5,806 bases of DNA from Bacteroidota bacterium (GTDB lineage Bacteria > Bacteroidota > Bacteroidia > Bacteroidales > CG2-30-32-10): assembly GCA_013334735.1 (NCBI GenBank), contig JAAXXA010000205.1, forward strand, positions 1 to 5,806, given 5' to 3'. The notes beneath the pieces were generated by a model. The model made no database searches, was not told the origin of the DNA, and saw nothing but the letters and a program-made list of their open reading frames with translations. Below are positions 1 to 5,637 of this stretch, piece after piece (the first letter of the stretch is position 1; the number at the start of each line of letters is the position of its first letter). A program made the translations under genes and the position numbers.

Positions 1-2
1 GA

Positions 3-164
3 AAATTAAATGCCGATTCGATGATTTTTAATAACCGCTACTTTGTTGCGCTTATTTGTCCAATATGGAATGTAATGCGCAATAGAATAGCGCATATAAA
101 CAAGTTAGGTTTCATGATGAGAGAACAACATGCCAAAGTAAAATCATATGAAAACAAGTTTTAG
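3..164 (+). CDS. C-terminal end of an unknown protein, reading through the upstream cassette junction (5' partial)
   Basis: The frame is open from the left edge and gives 53 residues before a TAG at 162-164. It begins upstream of the window, so the start is unknown; the first Met inside is at 21. It contains RNRIAHIN (about 78-101), which resembles the R-N-x-x-x-H signature of HEPN ribonuclease domains. One short motif is weak support and I do not assign the family. The frame crosses the proposed junction at 104/105, continues about 60 bases into cassette A, and overlaps the start of the 693-residue protein by 17 bases in another frame. If it is real, the previous cassette's gene runs through its own attC and its present C-terminus is supplied by the neighbouring cassette. 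It could equally be a chance open frame. Confidence 0.35.
   Translation, partial: KLNADSMIFNNRYFVALICPIWNVMRNRIAHINKLGFMMREQHAKVKSYENKF
58..110 (+). other. Possible degenerate attC site at the left junction of cassette A
   Basis: The right end GTTAGGT (104-110) fits the integron core site GTTRRRY, with the crossover expected between G104 and T105. Just inside it, ATGCGC (75-80) and GCGCAT (90-95) form a perfect 6-bp stem around a 9-nt loop. AATATG (62-67) and GTAATGC (72-78) also resemble the left arm of the next attC (2246-2251 and 2257-2263). The left core box is poor: the best candidate is GTCCAAT at 58-64, which is not RYYYAAC. The arms outside the stem pair badly. The strongest support is external: GTTAGGTTT (104-112) is the exact complement of AAACCTAAC at 2237-2245. 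The junction is better supported than the extent of the site. Confidence 0.45.
114..164 (+). other. Short leader frame at the head of cassette A (16 codons)
   Basis: ATGATG at 114-119 opens 16 codons ending in TAG at 162-164, in a different frame from the 693-residue gene and overlapping its first 17 bases. It is also the final stretch of the longer open frame entering from the left edge. If translated, it could couple initiation to the gene at 148. No ribosome-binding sequence stands out in front of it, so coding status is doubtful. Confidence 0.15.
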
Positions 165-2229
165 TATTTTTTCAACAGATGAAGTTAATAGATACGGTCA
201 TCAAATTGCATTAAGCGCTTTAGAAGATGGTGTATGGCAATCAGGTGTAGTTGGCCTGCCGATGCATTTAGGTCATGATATGCATAGGCCAACAGGATGG
301 GCGATACCATTTGGAATTTATTTGGAGCCGGGTATTGCATATATAGTTGGAAGAACACTGTTGGCAGAAGATGATAATGATATACAAAGCATTAACAAAG
401 CAAGACAAAACGTAATACTTAAACAGCAAATTGACGCAATTGATCCGTATAAAGAAGATTTCATTAAGTTATTAGGCGATAATTATAGCGAGGATGGTAA
501 ATTTCATTATCCAAGTTGTGTGGCATATATTGAAGAAAATATTCTGTTAAAAGTATTTCCTCAGCTAGATAAATTAGCAAAAAATGAAAAAGCAGGATTG
601 ATTTATTTAAAAGATTTATTGAAAGAATTTGAATATTTGTCACAAGGAGTATTTAAGCATAAAAAATCTGACCTGGCAATTTTTGCTCATTCCTTCTTCA
701 GAAAGTCTCTTTCAAGATTAAATAATTTTCATTTCATTTTCCTTGATGAATTAATTGAGTTATCAAAGAACAAAGATGTTAATGTGAGAATTCTATTAGA
801 TGACGACATGGTCGGTTTTGCACCATCATATTTAACATCATTTGAATATGAATATTGGTGGGGGCCTAAATATAATGATGACATAAAAAATATTGAGGCT
901 GGTTTAACACAGTATGGAAGCGATGAATTTGAAAAGTTATATTATAGCATATTACGCACTGAATTTTATTGGAAACACGATGAAAATAACTATGAGTTTG
1001 AGCTTGAGGAAGTAAAGAATGAACCATCACCTCAATTTGAAGATTCATATGGTTGTAGATACGTGCATTCAATTTATAAGAAAAATGAAGAGTATTTTGA
1101 CCATTTTGACGGTGCAATTAGGTCTTATGATACAGAGACGATGCTTGAACGTATAGATTCTAAAATGACAGAATTCGGACGTAAAAGTGAATACAAAAAG
1201 ATATTTCGAGTTGATGGAAAGTTGCCTCTAAGTAACTGGAAGAGTTTAACGACAAACTATCTTCAAGGGAATCCACTAATTTACGAGTATTTCGGTTTAG
1301 AAAAACCTGAAATTAAACAAGTCATACATGATACTTTCATTTCAATAAAAGATAAATTAGTACCTTATTCAATTGATAAGGGGATGGGGATAAGAATGAT
1401 GGTCTCTTATCATGAAAAGGCAGAATCATTAGATTACCAAAGATATATATCGATTACTGATTCTTTAACATTAGGGGAAGAATCTTTTGATGCTATCGAG
1501 ATAGATACATATGAAATCAAAAAAGCATTGAATAGGTTGGATAGCGATTTATTCATTCCTGAAAATTTAACCCTTTTGGCTCCAGAAGATTTATATTGTA
1601 ATATTCCCTGCATATTTCATACTGAAGAAAATTCTGAAGAAAATCTCAATCTTACTATCGAAGCTTTTAAAATGATATTTGAGTCATTAAACCAAAGAGG
1701 TGATGAGAAAGTTTTTTCATTTACTCTTGCTTGGAACATTGAGGATAAAGAAGTTCGCATATCCATTCTTGGACATGTATCTGACTTGTATGAGTGGATT
1801 AAAATAAACAAACACATTCCTATAGAAAGGGAAAAATTTAAAAAATGGTTTGAAGAACAAGCTAAATTCATTAATACATTACCAGAAAAAAGAAATAATC
1901 CTAATTTGTCGGAGATTGTGAAATTTGATGGTGTTTTATATTTAAAGAGGCGACTTGTAAATTCTGATGTGGATATAAAATATAAACCAACGCCTGAAGG
2001 ACTTAAGTACGAAATGCTTTTAAAGGAGGGACAGAATGACATGTTAGCTTCTATAAAAAATGGTGAAATTGTACCTGCTACTTCGTCAATAATTGAGGAG
2101 GTATTATGTGACAAAAGCAAGTTAAATTATCTAGAAAGTCCATATTCAACTTATCTTGATAATGTTGCTCAAAGAATTCAAAAATTTACACCAATTGGGA
2201 TGTATTGGACAGATAAACCAGCATTATAA
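148..2229 (+). CDS. Large protein of unknown family, cassette-borne, with weak prohead-protease-like N-terminus
   Basis: This 693-residue protein has no signal peptide or membrane segment, so it is probably cytosolic. I do not recognise the family. The start at 148 is the first in-frame ATG after the cassette junction, 43 nt away, with no clear ribosome site. Residues 11-75 read as one compact domain: NRYG at 14-17, LGHDMHRPTGW at 41-51, then LEPG and VGRTLL at 59-72. The order of a G/D-rich strand, a His-Asp turn followed by Pro-x-Gly, and a second strand resembles the start of HK97-type prohead proteases (S78/U35). No clear catalytic Ser follows, although S123 is a candidate, so the likeness is only suggestive. 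The remainder is charged and probably mostly helical, with conserved-looking stretches at 303-328 (RYVH, HFDGAIRSY) and 354-382 (RVDG, NWKSL, YFG). The C-terminal part includes a probable beta segment around 521-543. Its place in a cassette next to an Argonaute immune module suggests, but does not show, a defence role. Confidence 0.9.
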   Translation: MKTSFSIFSTDEVNRYGHQIALSALEDGVWQSGVVGLPMHLGHDMHRPTGWAIPFGIYLEPGIAYIVGRTLLAEDDNDIQSINKARQNVILKQQIDAIDPYKEDFIKLLGDNYSEDGKFHYPSCVAYIEENILLKVFPQLDKLAKNEKAGLIYLKDLLKEFEYLSQGVFKHKKSDLAIFAHSFFRKSLSRLNNFHFIFLDELIELSKNKDVNVRILLDDDMVGFAPSYLTSFEYEYWWGPKYNDDIKNIEAGLTQYGSDEFEKLYYSILRTEFYWKHDENNYEFELEEVKNEPSPQFEDSYGCRYVHSIYKKNEEYFDHFDGAIRSYDTETMLERIDSKMTEFGRKSEYKKIFRVDGKLPLSNWKSLTTNYLQGNPLIYEYFGLEKPEIKQVIHDTFISIKDKLVPYSIDKGMGIRMMVSYHEKAESLDYQRYISITDSLTLGEESFDAIEIDTYEIKKALNRLDSDLFIPENLTLLAPEDLYCNIPCIFHTEENSEENLNLTIEAFKMIFESLNQRGDEKVFSFTLAWNIEDKEVRISILGHVSDLYEWIKINKHIPIEREKFKKWFEEQAKFINTLPEKRNNPNLSEIVKFDGVLYLKRRLVNSDVDIKYKPTPEGLKYEMLLKEGQNDMLASIKNGEIVPATSSIIEEVLCDKSKLNYLESPYSTYLDNVAQRIQKFTPIGMYWTDKPAL

Positions 2230-2238
2230 AGCACGAAA

Positions 2239-2369
2239 ACCTAACAATATGTATAAGTAATGCCGAGCAACGGTGTAAATTTGAGCTTTGACTTACGTAT
2301 CAAAATTTGTTGTATTTTGATAGGCTTGTGCTTCGAAATTCGGCACTACTCATACATGAGCCGTTGGCA
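2239..2369 (+). other. attC recombination site ending cassette A (131 bp)
   Basis: The left core box ACCTAAC (2239-2245) fits RYYYAAC. The right core box GTTGGCA (2363-2369) fits GTTRRRY except at its sixth base. Inside these, 2249-2266 and 2340-2357 form an 18-bp imperfect stem with 16 exact pairs. Spacers of 3 nt (AAT) on the left and 5 nt (GAGCC) on the right give the unequal unpaired region typical of attC. Both imperfections (A2255/C2351 and A2260/C2346) are A-C mismatches on the top strand but T-G wobbles on the bottom strand, so the bottom strand folds better, as integrase requires. The apical part holds a further 9-bp hairpin. The crossover is expected at G2363|T2364. Confidence 0.85.
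2298..2322 (+). repeat. Perfect 9-bp hairpin in the apical part of the first full attC
   Basis: TATCAAAAT (2298-2306) and ATTTTGATA (2314-2322) are exact inverse complements around the 7-nt loop TTGTTGT. The hairpin lies in the variable terminal structure of the attC at 2239-2369 and stacks a second stem inside the folded site. No U-run follows it, so it is not a convincing intrinsic terminator, though the transcript of the whole attC would be strongly structured. Confidence 0.7.
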
Positions 2370-2412
2370 GCAAGTGTAAAGAACGCACCTGAACAAGCAT
2401 AATGACAATTAA

Positions 2413-4407
2413 ATGAGTGGACTATTTTTAAATTTTTATCAAGTAGTTATTCCTACAAAAGTTACTGCAATTGATTCAGTTGAGTATAGTAACTATGCTA
2501 CAAAAGAAGCTTTTAATGCTTTAAAAGATAGCTTTCCAAATCTTTCATTTTATAGAGATAATGAAAAAATATTGTTATGGAAGAAGTCAAGTATAGCAGA
2601 ACTTCCTAAAAATGCCACTATAATTAATGTTGACTTCACCGAGAAAGCAAAGGTGCTTTCCAAAATACTTGAAAGGTCAATTATTGATTTCATTGAACCC
2701 AAAGGTTATAGGGTTTTCAAGAACAAACATTCTAATGCTTGGGAGATTGTTTCCACTAAGGATGTTTTAAATGGAATTGTGGAGGGTTTAACTGTTAATC
2801 GAATTGTTCATTTTTCACCTTGCTTCTTTTTCAAAGAAAACAAATTTTTATTGGGCTTTTCTTTATCAACATCGCTTAAAAATAATTTCACTTGGAGCAA
2901 AGCAGAATTTGAGAAATACGGAATTGACATCAAAGGACTGAAAGGTGATGAGGAAAGAATTTATGCAAACAGACAATCATTAAAGCGATTTTTAGAAACA
3001 AAAGGAGCAACAGCTAAATACGACCAAATTGTTAATGAGGAAAATAAGAATGCAAAAGTATTTTCAGTAATTGATAGCTTTTATTTATGGCTTGATAGAA
3101 ACAAAGCCGATATTAAGATGCCTTTTGGATTAACCTTAAATTCTATTTCTAAAAAATATTTACCATTAGAAGATGAATTGATAAAATCTGAAATCATTGG
3201 TAAACCACAGCGATTTTTTTACAGCAACCGCAAAAATACGCAAGGTTTAAGATATTATGACCAAATGGTTAAAGCTTATCAGCCTTATTCATTAGAACTT
3301 TATCAGAACAAACAAATCAATATTGGCATTATTTGTCCATCTGAATATCAAGGGGAAACAGAAGGTTTTATAAAGAAAACGGAAGCTAAATTGAAAGAAG
3401 TTTTTCATTTCAAGTCTTTAAACTTTCATTTCAAATCAATTAACAACAAAGATTTAGAAAGCTACAAAGATGTACTATATGATGAAATATTGCTTAAGTG
3501 TTATTTAATCTATATAATTGTTAATGAGGCACAAGAAAAACTTAGCCCAAGTAATTCGCCCTATTATGTTTGTAAAGCAAAATTCATTGGTAATGGTATT
3601 CCAACTCAAGATATTCAAATTGAAACAATAAGGCAAAATTTGAATGCCTTTACAATGACAAACATTGCTCTTAACTCTTATGCAAAACTTGGTGGCACTG
3701 CTTGGACAATTGAAAAAGAAGACAAACTGAAAGACGAACTAGTTATTGGAATAGGCTCTACACTCTCCGAAAATGGTCAGTTTGTTTTGGGTATAGCACA
3801 GGTTTTTCATAATGATGGCAGATATATGACAGGTGACTGTTCTCCCCTTTCTTCTTTTTCCAATTATGCCAAAAATTTAGAAAATCATTTATTTAAAACA
3901 ATAAAACCATTGGTTGAGGAAATGAGTAAATCAGGAACATTTCGTTTGATTTTCCATTTATTCAAGTCTGCCAGCGAAGAATATGAAATCAAAGCTATTA
4001 ATGGCTTAAAAGAAAGATTGGCGAACTACAACTTTGAATTTGCCTTAGTTCATTTAGCTTATGGGCATAATTTTCGACTGTATTTCAACGATGGAAACAA
4101 CGACATCAATCAAGGAACTTACATTCAACTAAGCAAACATACTGCGTTACTTCATTTTGTAAGCAAAAGTGATTTGCCTTTGAAAATTGATTTAGACAAA
4201 CGCTCTACGTTTACCAGTTTGTTCTACATTGCAAAACAGATTTATTGGTTCTCTCATTTATCACATAGAAGTTATATGCCTTCAAAAAGAACTGTAACTA
4301 TTATGTATCCGTCCTTAATGGCAAGAATGACAGAGGAACTTAAAAAAGTTGAAGGTTGGGATTATGAAAGATTAAAAGCAGTAAGCGAGAAACTATGGTT
4401 TATTTAA
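2413..4407 (+). CDS. Catalytically inactive long (long-B type) prokaryotic Argonaute
   Basis: This is a predicted guide-loaded nucleic-acid sensor of 664 residues. The N-terminal half (about 1-300) would hold the N domain, L1, a reduced or absent PAZ (about 155-240) and L2. MID spans about 300-430 and PIWI about 440-664. The MID pocket is intact: Y384, K388 and Q399 have the spacing of the 5'-phosphate-binding residues of TtAgo, and GIPTQ (395-399) and AKLGG with K425 are classic. The PIWI nuclease centre is lost. The first catalytic Asp, normally in an IGID strand, is G448 (VIGIGS). The HRDG-like third Asp position reads FHLFKS (514-519), and the last acidic position reads YPS (632-634). Target cutting is therefore not expected. 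The ATG at 2413 lies 49 nt inside the cassette without a Shine-Dalgarno. The gene overlaps the downstream nuclease by 13 nt. Known inactive long-B Argonautes use such a partner as effector after guide-directed recognition of invader DNA. The family call is firm; the long-B subclass is inferred from length and the missing tetrad. Confidence 0.92.
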   Translation: MSGLFLNFYQVVIPTKVTAIDSVEYSNYATKEAFNALKDSFPNLSFYRDNEKILLWKKSSIAELPKNATIINVDFTEKAKVLSKILERSIIDFIEPKGYRVFKNKHSNAWEIVSTKDVLNGIVEGLTVNRIVHFSPCFFFKENKFLLGFSLSTSLKNNFTWSKAEFEKYGIDIKGLKGDEERIYANRQSLKRFLETKGATAKYDQIVNEENKNAKVFSVIDSFYLWLDRNKADIKMPFGLTLNSISKKYLPLEDELIKSEIIGKPQRFFYSNRKNTQGLRYYDQMVKAYQPYSLELYQNKQINIGIICPSEYQGETEGFIKKTEAKLKEVFHFKSLNFHFKSINNKDLESYKDVLYDEILLKCYLIYIIVNEAQEKLSPSNSPYYVCKAKFIGNGIPTQDIQIETIRQNLNAFTMTNIALNSYAKLGGTAWTIEKEDKLKDELVIGIGSTLSENGQFVLGIAQVFHNDGRYMTGDCSPLSSFSNYAKNLENHLFKTIKPLVEEMSKSGTFRLIFHLFKSASEEYEIKAINGLKERLANYNFEFALVHLAYGHNFRLYFNDGNNDINQGTYIQLSKHTALLHFVSKSDLPLKIDLDKRSTFTSLFYIAKQIYWFSHLSHRSYMPSKRTVTIMYPSLMARMTEELKKVEGWDYERLKAVSEKLWFI

Positions 4408-5435
4408 GAGAGATATTAAAGCATAATAAGGCAAAACTAATTCAATACAAGAATATAGAATTAGCTGCTTATTTGTATGCTCAATCTTTTGAGGAATTAA
4501 TAAACCATTCTTTTGATTTAAGTCCTGATGAAGAATTTGCACTTATTGGTTACAAAAAAGAATCCGTAGAAGTCTCTAAAGTTGTTTCAATTGTTTCAAA
4601 AGCTCCGATAAAAGGGCTTAGTGCAACTTCTAATGTATACAAATTTGCAGGACTTTATTTATCTGCCAAAATCGAATTGAACCAACAACTCAAGGAAAAA
4701 TATCAGCAAAGTGATTTAAAACAAAAGTACTTTCTGACTAAAATAGAACCCTCGCTTAAAACTCAATTATCAAAAGAGATTTCAGAATTGGACAATCAAC
4801 CATTGGCCATCTTAATAAAATCTGTCTATGATACGAATACAATAAATGAAACGGAATTGAATAATGCATTACAAAGTATTATGTCAGAATCCGATATTGA
4901 TGTTCAATTGCAAATACTTTTGGAAGATATTGAAAATACATTACTCAAAATAAGATTTGTCAATAAATCTGCGGACGAAGTGGTTCGGGATATTTTAAAT
5001 AATTTCAGTAATGCAATTCAGAAAATAATTAAAGACCGTAGGAAAGACCACCCTGAATTTAAAATTGAAGATGAATATGACGTGCAAGATATTTTATATG
5101 TGATACTAAAATCAGTATTTCCAAATCTTAGAGATGAAGACGCTATCTCAAAAGTCGGAGCAAAGACAACAAAAATAGATTTAATAATAAGAGAAGAGAG
5201 TATTTTAGTTGAAGTAAAAATGATTAAGGAAAAAGATTCAAACGAAACCCATTTTATTGAACAGCTAAAGGTAGATTTTGAATCGTACCACGAATGTAAA
5301 TGGCTGAGAAAACTGTTTTGTTTTGTCTATGACCCGCTTAAAAAGACCCGCGATATTTCAAATTTCAACGACTTAAATGGCGAAAGAACCAAGGGAGAAC
5401 ATAACTTTAATGTAGAAGTGATAGTAGCAAAATAA
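4395..5435 (+). CDS. PD-(D/E)XK nuclease, effector partner of the Argonaute
   Basis: This 346-residue protein has a C-terminal restriction-endonuclease-like domain at about 220-346. The motif is complete: an acidic helix before the core (EDEYDVQD, 225-232), D262 in KIDLII, then E273-V-K275 in LVEVKM, followed by Q290 in a helix and the hydrophobic strand KLFCFVYDP (306-314). Residues 1-200 are predicted mostly helical, resemble nothing I recognise, and may bind the Argonaute or mediate oligomerisation. The ATG at 4395 lies inside the end of the Argonaute gene, 13 nt before its stop is complete. The next in-frame Met is near residue 163, so this start is well fixed and translation is probably coupled. 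A weak purine stretch (GAGA, 4387-4390) precedes it. In comparable long-B Argonaute systems the nuclease is activated by target recognition and degrades DNA broadly, killing the infected cell. The nuclease call is from motifs; the partnership is from context. Confidence 0.88.
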   Translation: MVYLREILKHNKAKLIQYKNIELAAYLYAQSFEELINHSFDLSPDEEFALIGYKKESVEVSKVVSIVSKAPIKGLSATSNVYKFAGLYLSAKIELNQQLKEKYQQSDLKQKYFLTKIEPSLKTQLSKEISELDNQPLAILIKSVYDTNTINETELNNALQSIMSESDIDVQLQILLEDIENTLLKIRFVNKSADEVVRDILNNFSNAIQKIIKDRRKDHPEFKIEDEYDVQDILYVILKSVFPNLRDEDAISKVGAKTTKIDLIIREESILVEVKMIKEKDSNETHFIEQLKVDFESYHECKWLRKLFCFVYDPLKKTRDISNFNDLNGERTKGEHNFNVEVIVAK

Positions 5436-5444
5436 AACACCAGC

Positions 5445-5575
5445 TGCCAACAATGTGTATAATTCATAAGGGTTTCATAGGTTTTCGAATGGTATCACCC
5501 GAATCAAACTTGGGTGGTAACTTGATAGGTTTGAAGCCCGCAATCCCTTACGAAATCATACACTCAACGTTAACG
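5445..5575 (+). other. attC recombination site ending cassette B (131 bp)
   Basis: The left core box TGCCAAC (5445-5451) and right core box GTTAACG (5569-5575) are looser matches to RYYYAAC/GTTRRRY, but the left box is the exact complement of the cassette's own start. The stem pairs 5455-5472 with 5545-5563: 16 exact pairs, one extra A on the right arm (within 5553-5555) as an extrahelical base, and two A-C mismatches (A5461/C5557, A5466/C5551) that become T-G wobbles on the bottom strand. Spacers are AAT on the left and TCAAC on the right, the same 3/5 geometry as the preceding attC, and total length is identical. The apical region includes a CACCC/GGGTG pairing (5496-5500 with 5512-5516). 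Confidence 0.82.
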
Positions 5576-5617
5576 AGCAGCTAATAATTATAATCGCAAT
5601 ACAACATAATAAATATT

Positions 5618-5629
5618 TATATATATATA
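5618..5629 (+). repeat. (TA)6 tract before the third cassette gene
   Basis: Six uninterrupted TA units lie 8 nt upstream of the ATG at 5638. The tract falls where a leader or a late promoter element would be, and its length could vary by slippage. No matching -35 element is recognisable, so I do not call it a promoter. Confidence 0.5.
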
Positions 5630-5637
5630 AAGCAACT

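Larger units (their letters stand above)
105..2363 (+). mobile_element. Integron gene cassette A (one gene, about 2.26 kb)
   Basis: The cassette is bounded by the crossover points G104|T105 and G2363|T2364. Its first bases, read with the preceding G (104-112), are a perfect 9-base complement of 2237-2245, the left core arm of its own terminal attC. When a cassette circularises, these two arms become partners in one attC, so the match is the expected internal signature. The leader from the junction to the gene start is only 43 nt. The only sizeable gene is the 693-residue protein in the same orientation as attC. At 2.26 kb it is large compared with common cassettes, which are mostly about 0.5-1 kb. 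Confidence 0.72.
2364..5569 (+). mobile_element. Integron gene cassette B carrying an Argonaute-nuclease operon (about 3.2 kb)
   Basis: The boundaries are the crossover points G2363|T2364 and G5569|T5570. GTTGGCAGC at the left junction (2363-2371) is the exact 9-base complement of GCTGCCAAC at 5443-5451, the left arm of the attC at the cassette's own right end, as expected for a unit that excises as a circle. It holds two overlapping genes, the Argonaute and a PD-(D/E)XK nuclease, and nothing else. The leader is 49 nt with no recognisable Bacteroidota promoter (TTG/TAnnTTTG), so expression may come from upstream or from a promoter I cannot see. A two-gene cassette of 3.2 kb is exceptionally large, since most cassettes carry one small gene. 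Confidence 0.8.

Noticed and set aside
1..104. Integrase gene end or attI site at the left edge
   Set aside because: The open frame here shows none of the tyrosine recombinase C-terminal signature (such as LGH followed by the catalytic Tyr), so no integrase is claimed in the window.
130..141. ATG at 130 as an alternative start for the first gene
   Set aside because: It reads three codons and meets TAA at 139-141, and is not in frame with the gene at 148.
866..1117. Minus-strand open frame of 83 codons
   Set aside because: It lies wholly inside the 693-residue gene, is rich in His, Gln and Asn as expected for an antisense reading of this composition, and has no start context or family likeness.
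1617..2120. Minus-strand open frame of 167 codons
   Set aside because: It is antisense to the same gene, with a Ser/Phe-rich composition typical of the reverse of an AT-rich coding strand, and no recognisable domain.
2230..2412. Rho-independent terminator between the first gene and the Argonaute
   Set aside because: The long inverted repeat has an 18-bp stem separated by about 70 nt and no U-run; core boxes and cassette complementarity explain it as attC.
2413..4407. Short pAgo or PIWI-RE classification
   Set aside because: Short pAgos consist of MID-PIWI only and pair with an APAZ protein. This one has about 300 residues ahead of MID and a nuclease partner with no visible APAZ segment, and the PIWI-RE arrangement with a helicase is absent.
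5436..5580. CRISPR repeat or IS terminal inverted repeat
   Set aside because: There is only one inverted structure per intergenic region, no regularly spaced direct repeats, and no transposase frame nearby.
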